Shown: positions 1 through 9,560 of the stretch, one piece after another
Layout of the letters: each line of letters begins with the position of its first letter
Numbering within the stretch: the first letter of the stretch is position 1
From: CAYTGM01 sp964437365
GTDB taxonomy: Bacteria; Sumerlaeota; Sumerlaeia; SLMS01
Assembly (NCBI GenBank): GCA_964437365.1
Contig: CAYTGM010000004.1
Location: 186,001-250,000 of the forward strand
Direction of reading: 5' to 3'
DNA length: 64,000 nt
The notes under the pieces: model-generated
Seen by the model: only the letters and a program-made list of their open reading frames with translations
What the model was told of the DNA's origin: nothing
Database searches by the model: none
Translations under genes and position numbers: made by a program

Positions 1-1072
1 AGTTCCTCCGACGGGGTGTGAAGCCTGCCTCTTCAACAAGACGACGGAGAAATGGTTCGGTCATCCGGTTGTTCGCACCTGCGGCCTTCACAACGTTTTC
101 CTCGATCATGATGGAACCCATATCATCGCACCCATAGAAAAGGGAGAGCTGCCCAATTCTGCTGCCTTGCGTAACCCAGGATGACTGAATGTGTTTGATG
201 TTATCGATGTAAAGGCGAGCGATAGCTGTGGTTCTGAGGTAATCCCAGGAACCAACTTCTTTGAGATCAAGCCGGCCTGCCAGAGCAGTGTGCTCTGGCT
301 GAAACGTCCAGTCGATGAATGCGGTGAAACCGCCTGTTTCGTCCTGGAGCTGCCTGTAGTGTTCAAACGTCTCGATGCGTTCTTCCAGAGTCTCAACATG
401 TCCGAACATCATGGTTGCAGTAGATCTTCCGCCCATCTGATGCCAGGTACGGTGAACCTCCAGCCACTCCTGGGTGGAACACTTTCCTCGTGTGATTTCC
501 TGCCTTACCCGGTCTGAGAGGATTTCAGCTCCACCACCTGGCAGAGAGTCGAGACCTGCTGCCCTGAGTCTGCCAAGCACCTCTTCGTAACTCATCTTGT
601 TTATTTTTGAGAAAGCGTGGATTTCTGGAGCACTGAACCCGTGGACGTGGATACCAAATTCTTTCTTCATCCAGGAGAGCATGTCCTCGTACCATTCGAT
701 CTTCAACTTTGGGTGCATTCCGCCCTGCAGAAGAAGCTGGTTACCTCCAAGTCCCTGGGTTTCCTGAATCTTCTGGGCGAGCTCTTCTTTAGAGAGCACG
801 TAGGCTTCGGGGTCGTTAATGTTCCTGTAGAAAGCGCAGAAATCACAAACGGCAAGACACGCATTGGTATAATTGACATTCCGATCAATGATATAGCTTA
901 CCACATTTGTGGGATTGAGCTTTTTCCTCATTTGATGGGCAGCCTGAGAAAGTTCGGGAAGATCTGCTTTGTTGAATAAGTGGAGTGCTTCTTCCGGCGA
1001 CAATCTGCCGCCTCTGAGTGTTTTCTCGATAATCTGTGTGGTGTCCTGTGCTGAACCTGCCATTTTGCTCAT
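1..1072 (-). CDS. mqnC: Cyclic dehypoxanthinyl futalosine synthase MqnC, C-terminus cut by window edge
   Basis: Radical SAM enzyme of the futalosine pathway to menaquinone; it cyclises dehypoxanthinyl futalosine. The reverse strand reads about 357 codons without a stop and runs off the left edge, close to the usual family length of 360-380. The iron-sulfur motif CxxxCxxC appears as CLAVCDFC near residue 72, followed by LLQGGMHP. I chose the ATG at 1072 because AGAGG lies just upstream; an in-frame ATG at 1108 (MERFERKSRR) has no ribosome site. MqnC and MqnE are related, and the call for MqnC rests on overall resemblance, so MqnE is the main alternative. The gene is divergent from the FHA gene. 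Confidence 0.8.
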   Translation of the reverse strand, partial: MSKMAGSAQDTTQIIEKTLRGGRLSPEEALHLFNKADLPELSQAAHQMRKKLNPTNVVSYIIDRNVNYTNACLAVCDFCAFYRNINDPEAYVLSKEELAQKIQETQGLGGNQLLLQGGMHPKLKIEWYEDMLSWMKKEFGIHVHGFSAPEIHAFSKINKMSYEEVLGRLRAAGLDSLPGGGAEILSDRVRQEITRGKCSTQEWLEVHRTWHQMGGRSTATMMFGHVETLEERIETFEHYRQLQDETGGFTAFIDWTFQPEHTALAGRLDLKEVGSWDYLRTTAIARLYIDNIKHIQSSWVTQGSRIGQLSLFYGCDDMGSIMIEENVVKAAGANNRMTEPFLRRLVEEAGFTPRRRN

Positions 1073-1372
1073 CTTGCCTCTTCTTGACTTCCGTTCAAAA
1101 CGTTCCATGATGTTCAGCAGGGAATAGGAGCAATGGCAACGCCAGAAATGCTGGATGTGACTGATATCTTTGCGTTTGCAGGGCTCATTGCCTTATCCTT
1201 TGCATCTGTAAGAAGGAATCTTGCAAAGATGTCTTTCTCTGTTGCACTCGGAAATAACAACTTGATATGACCCGTGTCTGGAGTTTTGCCCATACCCCAT
1301 CCGCAGCCACCTGCAAGATTGACAGTTTCTCCAAGTTGGAACGAAATCAGATCGTCGCAGAGCGAGAGGTAA
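1073..1372. other. Divergent intergenic region between mqnC and the FHA gene
   Basis: This stretch of 300 bases separates two divergent genes and should hold both promoters. A minus-strand open frame (1114-1410) would encode 98 residues ending just before mqnC, but it overlaps the well-supported start of the FHA gene, has no recognisable domain and no clear ribosome site. A short plus-strand frame from 1133 is equally unconvincing. I see no hairpin or recognisable operator. Confidence 0.4.
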
Positions 1373-2716
1373 ATGCCCGAAATAATTGTAAAATTAGGTG
1401 ATCGAATCATTCACCGCTATTTCTTCGACAAAGACACGCTGACGATCGGGCGTGCCCGTGATAATGATATTGTCATCGAAAACCTTTCTGTTTCAAGAAA
1501 CCACAGTCGGATCAAACGTGAGGACAGTCGCTTCTACCTCACCGATATGAATTCGGCCAATGGCACCACCGTTAATGGTGTTAAAATAACGAAGACAGAG
1601 ATCTTCCACAACGACCAGATTGGAGTTGGGAAGCATACTCTACTGTTTGTCCACGCCGAGGACGCAGAGGCTTCGAGTATTTCCTACCTTTCTGTGACGA
1701 AGCCCCAGGGAGAAGAATTTGCCGATGGAATTATCGGAATTCTTTCCGTATCAAAGGGCAAACAGGCTGGACAGGAATTCAGGATTGCTAAACGGGAAGT
1801 CTATGTCGGCCGATCTCCTGACAATGACGTGCGCCTCCATGACTGGTTTGTTTCTAAGAAACACGCCGTGATTGTTCGGAATGGCGAAGATTTTATTCTG
1901 AAAGACCTGGACTCCTGGAGAGGAACAACCGTCAATGGAAGTTCCATCAAAGAGTACGCTTTAAAGGAAGGCGATGAGCTTGTATTTGGCACGACAGTCT
2001 TAACATTCCGTCGTGTGAGCGCTGACGAATACTCACGTTCCAAAGAGAAAGCCCCCGCACCGCCGCCTCTGGAACCAGCAGCAGTCGGTGCAACAGAGGA
2101 AAGCGCATCTGAACCACAAGCAGCTTCTGCCGCTCCCGTGCCGGAAAGTGCTCCTCCTGCAGCTGAAAGTGCTCCTCCTGAACCAGCTCCTGCTGCTGAA
2201 TCCGTGCAATTAGATGTCGAAGGTGACGATGAATTCGCACCAATGACCGACGATGAGCTTGAAGCCCTGGAAGCAGAGTCTGACCTGCATTTTGCATCAG
2301 CCGACGAGGATGAAGAACGTCGTGCCGCCTGGGAAATGCATGAAGCAGAAAAAATGTTTGATATGGGCGAGGACGATGGCAGCCTGATCGAGGATGAAGA
2401 CGAGCTGGCGGCTGAAGAGGAAGCAGCAGTTGGAGAACCTCATCTGAAAGCTTCGAAAGAACAGAATGAAGAAGCCGTAGCGATGGAGTCAGCCGAAGAG
2501 GAAGATGCCCTCGATGGGAAGAATGCTCCCTCGGGTGAAATCCTCCTAGAAGACAGCCAAACAGGAAGTAGCTCCTCTCCAGAGAAAACAAAGGAAATCA
2601 CCATGTGGGAGAGAGCACTCAAGAATAAGAGCCAGATAATCCGCAAGAATGCGGCAAAGGAACTCAAAAAACTGACAGGAAAAGATTATGACTGGAAATC
2701 AGAACCAGGATCCTGA
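1373..2716 (+). CDS. Protein with two FHA domains and an acidic Ala/Pro/Glu-rich tail
   Basis: Likely a cytoplasmic phosphothreonine-binding adaptor. FHA domain 1 spans about residues 20-90 with GR at 25-26, the S-x-x-H motif ending at His44 and NGTTVNG near 63-69. FHA domain 2 spans about 140-212 with GRSPDND at 146, SKKH at 161-164 and GTTVNG at 184. Residues 215-400 are low-complexity Ala/Pro/Glu/Asp and probably disordered; the last 40 residues are basic. No kinase or phosphatase domain is present. The ATG at 1373 follows GAGAGGTAA. The 3' end overlaps the metallophosphoesterase gene by 29 bases, so the two are probably translationally coupled. Confidence 0.9.
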   Translation: MPEIIVKLGDRIIHRYFFDKDTLTIGRARDNDIVIENLSVSRNHSRIKREDSRFYLTDMNSANGTTVNGVKITKTEIFHNDQIGVGKHTLLFVHAEDAEASSISYLSVTKPQGEEFADGIIGILSVSKGKQAGQEFRIAKREVYVGRSPDNDVRLHDWFVSKKHAVIVRNGEDFILKDLDSWRGTTVNGSSIKEYALKEGDELVFGTTVLTFRRVSADEYSRSKEKAPAPPPLEPAAVGATEESASEPQAASAAPVPESAPPAAESAPPEPAPAAESVQLDVEGDDEFAPMTDDELEALEAESDLHFASADEDEERRAAWEMHEAEKMFDMGEDDGSLIEDEDELAAEEEAAVGEPHLKASKEQNEEAVAMESAEEEDALDGKNAPSGEILLEDSQTGSSSSPEKTKEITMWERALKNKSQIIRKNAAKELKKLTGKDYDWKSEPGS

Positions 2717-3464
2717 ACTGACTAAGCCCTGCAAGAAGGTCGGTGTCATCTCTGATATACACGGGAATCTTCATGCACTCAATACGGTCCTCGAGAAACT
2801 CGATGAGGAAAAAGTGGATATGATCATCTGCTGTGGGGACGTTGTAGGCTATGGCGCCCGTCCAAATGAGTGTGTAAATGTGATCCGTGAAAGGCAGATT
2901 CCAACGATCGCAGGAAACCATGATCATGCTGCCCTGCTCCTGACAGATATAACAAACTTTAATGAGATTGCAAAAGCCGCTGTTCTCTGGACCAAGAAGG
3001 TCCTGACCGAAGAGAATATGGATTGGCTGAGAGAACGTGCTCTGACACTCAGGGATACGGCCAATAACGCTTATTACGTCCATGCCTCTCCCAAAGAACC
3101 GGGTGAATGGCACTATATACTCACGATGGGTGAGGCGCGCACAAACTTTAACTATTTCACCGAGCAGATCTGCTTCATTGGACACAGTCACCAGCCCTTC
3201 ATTATTGAGAATGACGAAGGCAATCTTGCATGCCCAACCCGCCCTGAAATAGAAATGAAGGATGGTTGCCGCTACCTCATCAATGTTGGATCCGTAGGTC
3301 AGCCACGAGATAGAAATCCACGTGCATGCTACGTCATCATCGATTATGAGAAGAAAAAACTCGAAATTAAGAGATGCGACTACAACCTTGAAGAAGCCCA
3401 GAAGGCTATCAATGATGCTGGCCTCCCAAGAGAACTGGCAGAACGACTTGCTCTCGGGGTTTAG
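2688..3464 (+). CDS. Calcineurin-like metallophosphoesterase (YfcE/MPE family)
   Basis: Binuclear-metal phosphoesterase of about 258 residues, close to the size of single-domain family members. The five metal motifs are in order: SDIHGN, GDVVGYG, GNHDHA, VHASP and GHSHQP. No signal peptide, so it should act in the cytoplasm. The substrate cannot be told from sequence; relatives include phosphodiesterases and protein phosphatases. The ATG at 2688 is preceded by AGGAAA and lies inside the end of the double-FHA gene, suggesting joint regulation of a phospho-binding protein and a possible phosphatase. Its stop codon overlaps the stop of the opposite-strand gene in the bases TTAG. Confidence 0.88.
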   Translation: MTGNQNQDPELTKPCKKVGVISDIHGNLHALNTVLEKLDEEKVDMIICCGDVVGYGARPNECVNVIRERQIPTIAGNHDHAALLLTDITNFNEIAKAAVLWTKKVLTEENMDWLRERALTLRDTANNAYYVHASPKEPGEWHYILTMGEARTNFNYFTEQICFIGHSHQPFIIENDEGNLACPTRPEIEMKDGCRYLINVGSVGQPRDRNPRACYVIIDYEKKKLEIKRCDYNLEEAQKAINDAGLPRELAERLALGV

Positions 3465-5083
3465 AAACGAAAGCTAAGCTCCCAGATAAGAAAGACCTTA
3501 TCCCCGGTCCCGTCGTTATAGACAACGCGGTAGACCTCATCCCTTTCATTCAACCTAAGAGATGATTTATAATCCTCTAGATTCTCGCGCAGATGTAATG
3601 GGAGCCTGTACGTAAAGCTACCATAGCCAGGCTCCACTTTTGAGGCCTCAACGCCATGATACACAAAGTAGTCAATGTTTGTCTCCTGAAGGTAATTCAT
3701 CAATCCTGAATCTTCGAGAGTCGAAAGATAAGATGGCTCATTTACCAGGCCATCAAGATTGATCACCGAGTGATTGCTGAAATACCCAAAGCTCCCTGAA
3801 TCAGACATGGCAAATCTTTGTGGTTGATCGTAGGTTTCATTAACCCATTGAGCGGCTGTATAGCTCTTTGACTGAAAGGCTCTCTTGGACCTCCCGGTGT
3901 AGTAGACCCCATGAATCAATAATGAAACCAACACAGTAGCAACAAGGGCGAACCCCATGAGTTTCGAAGGGACGTTGGAGTGAGCACCTCGGGAACTCTT
4001 CTCGAAGAAAAGGGCAGCCCCGAAAAAGAATGTAAACCACGCGGGCACGAAATACCATCTGTGGATTCCCCAACGAACGAATAAGGTATAATAAAGAAAA
4101 CAGAGCAGCAAATAGATCCCGAGAGAGACATAGGCTTGCTCGATGCTCGTCAACCCCCTCTTTCGTGTCAGATAATAGAGAGCTCCTGAAACTGAAACAA
4201 GCTGAACAAGAAACCCTCCTGAATGACCTGAAAACCGAGAAACTGTAATATTACTGAAGGAGAAATGACTCTTGAGCGAACCGCTGACTGGCAAGAGCAC
4301 ACCAAAGGTAGAATAGTTGATATAGAGATAGACGGAGAGCATCAAGCCTGTGGGAGCAAGGAGGCAGGCAATAGATCGAAATACTTCTCCGTGTGACTTA
4401 TTCTGATGCTGCGAATCGAACCTGGGAAAATAGAGACACGAGATGCAAAAAGCCACGAGAAAAAAGACCGTGTCAAGTCGAGCCATGATCAACAATGAGA
4501 ACAACAGACCGAGCGTGAGAAAATCCTTCTCGGCAAAGGCGTTCCAGGCACCTACCCTTGAGCATGTATACAAAATGGAAGAAAGTCCGAGAAGCACCAG
4601 TCCCGATTCAAGTCCATCGCTCATTCCATAGAAGAGAAAAGGAAAGCCAAAACCTACTGCGAGCAGAATCCGCGCGAGAGGCTTACTCCCAAAGCGCCGG
4701 GAAGCGAAATAGACAAGTCCAAAAGCGACTATACCCAGGAACATTTCAAGACTAACAATAACTCTGAGGTAATCGAGAAGGCTCGTACTATCAGATGGTA
4801 AAGGTTGAGTGAGCAATGCAACGGAAGAGCAAACAATCAACCACAGCGGGTGGTAACCATTCGTAGCGTGTATACCGTCAAAGGTGGAACCTTTGCCGTC
4901 AGAGACGTTGAGTGCAATCTTCAAATAGTAAAAGGCATCATCGGGCACAAGGGAGACCGTATACTCAGGGCTTCCTCCCCAAAGGAGGAAGAGTCGAACC
5001 AGAATAACCAGGAAAAACGACCCAAGTGCAGCGACTTCCCATCGGAGAGCTGAGGGGATGCCCGTCTTTTTCTGCTCTTTCAT
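3461..5083 (-). CDS. GT-C fold polytopic membrane glycosyltransferase-like protein
   Basis: Protein of 540 residues with about 11-12 predicted membrane helices. Near the N-terminus, after the first helix, are the acidic pair and context PDDAFYYLKIALN followed by NGYHPLW, the pattern of GT-C enzymes that use polyprenyl-phosphate sugars and transfer at the periplasmic side. The C-terminal 130 residues form a soluble domain. It overlaps the upstream gene by 4 bases (ATGA), so it is translationally coupled to the larger GT-C protein at 5080-7944. Donor and acceptor are unknown; adding a sugar to lipid-linked glycan or protein are both possible. Confidence 0.75.
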   Translation of the reverse strand: MKEQKKTGIPSALRWEVAALGSFFLVILVRLFLLWGGSPEYTVSLVPDDAFYYLKIALNVSDGKGSTFDGIHATNGYHPLWLIVCSSVALLTQPLPSDSTSLLDYLRVIVSLEMFLGIVAFGLVYFASRRFGSKPLARILLAVGFGFPFLFYGMSDGLESGLVLLGLSSILYTCSRVGAWNAFAEKDFLTLGLLFSLLIMARLDTVFFLVAFCISCLYFPRFDSQHQNKSHGEVFRSIACLLAPTGLMLSVYLYINYSTFGVLLPVSGSLKSHFSFSNITVSRFSGHSGGFLVQLVSVSGALYYLTRKRGLTSIEQAYVSLGIYLLLCFLYYTLFVRWGIHRWYFVPAWFTFFFGAALFFEKSSRGAHSNVPSKLMGFALVATVLVSLLIHGVYYTGRSKRAFQSKSYTAAQWVNETYDQPQRFAMSDSGSFGYFSNHSVINLDGLVNEPSYLSTLEDSGLMNYLQETNIDYFVYHGVEASKVEPGYGSFTYRLPLHLRENLEDYKSSLRLNERDEVYRVVYNDGTGDKVFLIWELSFRF

Positions 5084-7944
5084 TTCACTAACCCAGAAGG
5101 GTGTATATAATTGGGCCCGACATAATCCTCAACCAGTGGGATGCTTTCATCGCAACCTGGAGAAGTCACTCCTCCAATCCAGAGGGTTCCGGCGGCTGGA
5201 ATTTCTGCCTTGTAGGGGAAAGCAACAAGTCCCGGAAGCATATACTCCGCTCCATCGGGAATAGCTGAGAGGCAATACCTCCAACACCACCTGTCCCCGA
5301 AGGTTGTTCCCTTAAAGTTTGAACCGTTCAGAAAACGGGGACCACCCATTGGTCTCAACGAAGCATCGAGCCAGATAACAGAGGGGGTAAACTCGACCGA
5401 CTCGACCGCCTTCATACGGTACCAAAACGTCCATTGTGCAACCTTGCCCTCAACTGGCATCACAGGACCGAACAAACGAAAACCAGATGAATCTTTACTG
5501 ATATCTATGCGTATAGACGGTTCGTCCCAAAGGCTCAAAAAATCCCCATCCGGCTCCATGGCAACATTATTTCCCTGGATTTTCCAGCCTCGAGGATTGT
5601 TCATATCCCTGGCGATTGCAAGTGAAGGTCGAGTTCCCCATCCTTCTGCAACCTCGAAATCCGGGGTTAAGTCATTGTAAACCTCGGAGGAACGAACCAC
5701 CATACTTTGAAAGTACCAGGGGAAATACGGCGTATATCCTTCTCTTACCTGCAGTCCGGCAACGTCAATGAGATGGTTACCTTTTTTCAGCCTCAGGGTC
5801 GTTCGGATTGTTTGCGGAAGTGTGTCCTTGCTCTGAATGGATTTGATCGTCTTCAATTCACCGTTTACGAATAATCCAAGATCGAGTCTCTCTTTCTTGA
5901 TCTCTCCAGCATTCTTTTCCCAGAGAGGGTCACTCTCAGAAGCGGGCATCGCATTTATCTGAAAATCAAGCGGCTCGCCATCGCTATAGACAAGAAAGGT
6001 GTACTTCCCATCACGCTCAGACCTCACTGAGCTTGTCTCAGGATCATAACTAAACAAAGTGTGAGAGGGGATATTTAACATTTCGCGGGGAGTCCAGGTA
6101 CGGACCTCCATGCTTTCTGGCAGGAATACGTCAGCAGAAGGCTCCTCTAGAAGCTCTATGCCTTTTCCTTCTTTACTCTGAGAAAACGCGTAAACCCTTT
6201 GGTCGGGACCCAGATCTCTGTCGGGATAAAGAGCCGCTCCAGGAAGTAAAAGTAGCGTATCATCTCTCCATTTAAAGATTTCGAGATCTAGATTATTATC
6301 CCATCTTGAGTGCCCTCTGAACAGTGTTGAATCAGTGGTCCTGAGAATTTCAATTGTTGAGCTTTGGTCCACATACTTCCACCCACTCAATAGATAAGAG
6401 TTTCCCATCTGCATGAAAGCAACTGACGGTGAGAGTCGATAGATGTCAGGGTAGCCGGGCTGATCAAGATAGGTATAACCTGGAGGCTCTATCGCTATAC
6501 CTGCCTTTTTCAGATAAAACCTTGCTGCAACTCTGTCATTCCGCGTTAGACTCACGATATTATCCTGCTCAGTCAATCGTGAGTGAAGCAACTCTACCCC
6601 TCCTTTATAGTTTGATGTATCAGCCGAAAGATAAGAAAGTGTAAAGTAGAGCATCACTGCAAAATACGAAACCCCAAGAATCCGGGAAACCTTCCTGGCT
6701 GAATTCGCGACCTTGCTTTCCTTACCATCCTTTAAATCGGCCGTAAAGACACCAGTCATCAATACTCCAAGAAATACAGGCATGAAGATGAAGTAACGTA
6801 TATAGAAATTCCTTTCCACTTTTACAAGATAGAGAAACAGGTAAGACCCGATAACCATAGTAATCCCTGATACACAAAGCAGGGCGGAGAATCTGGACTT
6901 CAATAGAAAGAAGCGGGAAACCGAATTAAAAAAGGAAGTAATAAGCAATGCTACAGGGAGTGTGAGCTGCAGAAACCCAACTCCATCAAACCTGTAATAA
7001 TTCACGAGGAGAGCATAGAAGTGTTGAGTATACATTGAAAACGAAAAGTCAATATTGGTCAGCTTTGTTCCCTCAAACGAGAAGTTGTTTACAAGGAGAG
7101 ACTGCACGGCACCGAAGTTTTTGGACATGATAAGAGTCATGGCCAATGCGACGAAGATTCCCACCGGAAACAGAGGCTTTCTTTTCCAGCCTGAGGGTTT
7201 AAAGGTGATCAAATCTGATCTGATATCGGGTAGTATCAAATAGAGAGCAGTACAGAAAAGACAACTGGCGGAAAATAGAATGCTCATCGGATGAGTATAA
7301 AAGGAAATATATGCAATAGTGAAAACGGTTGCCAGCCCTGTAAAGACTCCTTTCCTGAAAATGAGGCTAAGGCCAAGAATCTGCAGAGCAGTATATAATT
7401 GAAGCCCTCCATAATAGTTACCCTCCTGCGCGTACAGAACGAGAAAAGGATTCGCGACGCAAAAGAGACCAGCAAAGAGACAGGATTCTCTGCCAAAGAA
7501 CCGAAATGCAGACAACACAAGAACAGGAACTGCCAGCGCCGCGGAAAAAGCACTCCAGAATCGATAAGCGAAAACAGAACTCCCGAAAATATTCATAAAA
7601 AACTTAACGAGCTCAAGATGGATCCAGTGTGCACTATACGAGACCGTATTGTAGGCCTCGTTCAGAGTCTCCTCATAGGTAACGATCTCATCCATCCACA
7701 TCGAGGGCTCGGTGAATTGGTAGAATCGAAGAAGTGTTGCAAAACCGAGAAAGAAAAGAAGCAGGGGCCAGAGGTTCTTGACATCTGTATATAATTCTTG
7801 AATCGCATTCTTTTCTTCATGGAGAAAAGACTCATCTTGAAGTGATGCATGAGGACTCAGCCCTGATTCGCCTGCCCTCTTATTGCTGTGCGATTGCTTT
7901 GAAACTTCCTCTTTATTAATTCTATGTCTTTTCTTTCGACCCAT
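5080..7944 (-). CDS. Large GT-C (PMT_2/ArnT-like) glycosyltransferase with long C-terminal beta-rich domain
   Basis: Protein of 954 residues. Residues 1-55 are basic and polar; about 60-430 hold some 10-12 membrane helices with the catalytic-type motif PSMWMDEIVTYEE in the first periplasmic loop, as in ArnT and PMT-family enzymes. The remaining 500 residues are soluble and beta-rich, probably periplasmic, and may bind glycan; I do not recognise the fold. ArnT-like proteins are normally 500-600 residues, so the extension is unusual. No clear ribosome site precedes the ATG at 7944. It is followed with 4-base overlap by a second GT-C gene, suggesting the two work on one glycan. Confidence 0.75.
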   Translation of the reverse strand: MGRKKRHRINKEEVSKQSHSNKRAGESGLSPHASLQDESFLHEEKNAIQELYTDVKNLWPLLLFFLGFATLLRFYQFTEPSMWMDEIVTYEETLNEAYNTVSYSAHWIHLELVKFFMNIFGSSVFAYRFWSAFSAALAVPVLVLSAFRFFGRESCLFAGLFCVANPFLVLYAQEGNYYGGLQLYTALQILGLSLIFRKGVFTGLATVFTIAYISFYTHPMSILFSASCLFCTALYLILPDIRSDLITFKPSGWKRKPLFPVGIFVALAMTLIMSKNFGAVQSLLVNNFSFEGTKLTNIDFSFSMYTQHFYALLVNYYRFDGVGFLQLTLPVALLITSFFNSVSRFFLLKSRFSALLCVSGITMVIGSYLFLYLVKVERNFYIRYFIFMPVFLGVLMTGVFTADLKDGKESKVANSARKVSRILGVSYFAVMLYFTLSYLSADTSNYKGGVELLHSRLTEQDNIVSLTRNDRVAARFYLKKAGIAIEPPGYTYLDQPGYPDIYRLSPSVAFMQMGNSYLLSGWKYVDQSSTIEILRTTDSTLFRGHSRWDNNLDLEIFKWRDDTLLLLPGAALYPDRDLGPDQRVYAFSQSKEGKGIELLEEPSADVFLPESMEVRTWTPREMLNIPSHTLFSYDPETSSVRSERDGKYTFLVYSDGEPLDFQINAMPASESDPLWEKNAGEIKKERLDLGLFVNGELKTIKSIQSKDTLPQTIRTTLRLKKGNHLIDVAGLQVREGYTPYFPWYFQSMVVRSSEVYNDLTPDFEVAEGWGTRPSLAIARDMNNPRGWKIQGNNVAMEPDGDFLSLWDEPSIRIDISKDSSGFRLFGPVMPVEGKVAQWTFWYRMKAVESVEFTPSVIWLDASLRPMGGPRFLNGSNFKGTTFGDRWCWRYCLSAIPDGAEYMLPGLVAFPYKAEIPAAGTLWIGGVTSPGCDESIPLVEDYVGPNYIHPSGLVK

Positions 7945-7972
7945 ACAAAGTGTTCAGTCTTTACGGTACAAT

Positions 7973-9538
7973 TTATTCGGGCTGAGCAATCTGACCGATA
8001 GATATATCTTTAAAAGTGCAATCCTGACAGGACTGTTCATTCTCTGCGCAGCAATCTGAGAATATCTTATACATCGCCTGGTGAGTGACCTCAGAATTAA
8101 CAAACTGCTTAGCCAGCTTGAGGTCACCGAATAGGCGGTACATCATGAACTTTGTCAAGCCACTCATTTCGAGCCTTGGGAACTGCAGCATCAATTCCAG
8201 TGCTTTCCTCTCAAGTGTCTTTTCTTTATCCACGCGAGCCCTGGCTACCAACGCTGGGAGCAGTACATTGAAGAGAAGGTTCTTCGCAGCGCTTTCACCG
8301 ATGAGAGCGTTTTTCTTTTGCTTCTTACCTCGCAAGGTGAATCGAGTTTCAAAGTAATTGCCAGTTTCTTCTACCATCAATAGCTTTGTGAGGGATTTCC
8401 AGAAGTCACGTCTTTTCTTTGGACTGTAGAGTTCAAGCTCAGCGTCGCACACCATCCGTTGAATATCCGAAAACACGGAATCTTTCTGATCGAACAGCCG
8501 ACAAGTAAGTTCGGCAACTCCTGCTAAGCGACGTGGAGGAAAACCTGCCGGCCTGACCCCGCTGAACCAGCGACGAGTTGGAGGCATCACCCGATCAAGA
8601 AAATAAGGCGATAACTGACGCCAATACCCTCGAAGCTTGTTCTCATAACTCTCTACTTCAGGATTCTCTGAGAACAAATCATCGGAGTCAGGCATCAACG
8701 ATCCCGTGTGAAGCAAGACAGCAAGGAACACATCTGATAACTCGTCGCTTGTATAGTCCGACCGAAAGCCAAGCAATTCATCAACGGGTACCCGTTTTGC
8801 CAGTAAATAATAGAGAGTTTTCGATGACTTGTATCCCTGCATAGACATCAATGATTGGTAGAGTGCCTGTCTGAAGGAAACTGTCTTCAGCTGTTGCGTA
8901 AATCTGGAAACCTTGGATTCGATCCGTTCTTTACCTCCAGCCACCAGAAAGCGGTGAAGCAAGTCAGGGTCTATTTGAGAGAAATATTCATGGCAAATGC
9001 CGACGGCTTCAGGGCCTACCTTCGGATAGTCGTCCAGATTGATTGTCTGTTGAATTGTTTCGAGATCTGGATCCAGAATCTCCCCCAGTGGGAGTCTTTC
9101 CAGTCGCTCACCATTCTGCTTGGAGTCAAAGGGGCGGTCGTCATCAAGAAAGAGAGTCACGTGAAGGACGACTCGATTATATTCAAAATCCTGATGATGT
9201 TCGTGGCGTGTCCAATTCCCTGAAGTCGTGTGGATCTCTATGTCTCCTTCAAGGAGTTCTCCCGCGATACGAATGCGTGCATCTTTAAAGTCTGGCCCCC
9301 GAGAGGAATTCCAGCGCCCTGGTTCAAGCACTTGAACTCTTTTCCCGCTGGCAGTCACCATATCGTCTTCTCGATACAGAGCATCATGCCAGATGATCTG
9401 AACATAGCGTTCATCCAGACTTCTCCTGGGTGTATATCTCTGACGGTCCTCCTTGACAAGAAATGAAGGAGCCACGCCTGAGGAAACAAGCTTCTTCATT
9501 TCTTTCCAATCTGATATTCTCTCGGACAGTCCGGGCAT
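7973..9538 (-). CDS. DUF2851 family protein
   Basis: Protein of 521 residues matching the DUF2851 family by its conserved N-terminal block: GRWNSSRGPDFKDARI, then GDIEIHTTSGNW, HHQDFEYN and VVLHV. A Cys cluster (CCAENEQSCQDC) lies near the C-terminus. The function of the family is not established; the D...E-x-H arrangement is reminiscent of metal-dependent nucleases, but that is inference. The frame is open upstream to 9595, but the ATG at 9538 has a strong ribosome site (GGGAGTGG, 7 bases away), and this choice removes the overlap with the phosphofructokinase gene. Same strand as pfk and probably co-transcribed. Confidence 0.8.
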   Translation of the reverse strand: MPGLSERISDWKEMKKLVSSGVAPSFLVKEDRQRYTPRRSLDERYVQIIWHDALYREDDMVTASGKRVQVLEPGRWNSSRGPDFKDARIRIAGELLEGDIEIHTTSGNWTRHEHHQDFEYNRVVLHVTLFLDDDRPFDSKQNGERLERLPLGEILDPDLETIQQTINLDDYPKVGPEAVGICHEYFSQIDPDLLHRFLVAGGKERIESKVSRFTQQLKTVSFRQALYQSLMSMQGYKSSKTLYYLLAKRVPVDELLGFRSDYTSDELSDVFLAVLLHTGSLMPDSDDLFSENPEVESYENKLRGYWRQLSPYFLDRVMPPTRRWFSGVRPAGFPPRRLAGVAELTCRLFDQKDSVFSDIQRMVCDAELELYSPKKRRDFWKSLTKLLMVEETGNYFETRFTLRGKKQKKNALIGESAAKNLLFNVLLPALVARARVDKEKTLERKALELMLQFPRLEMSGLTKFMMYRLFGDLKLAKQFVNSEVTHQAMYKIFSDCCAENEQSCQDCTFKDISIGQIAQPE

Positions 9539-9560
9539 GATTCCACTCCCTTTTACAGTC

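Noticed and set aside
1947..2591. Minus-strand frame of 214 residues
   Set aside because: Antisense of the Ala/Pro/Glu-rich tail of the FHA gene; Arg/His/Leu-rich composition and no motif.
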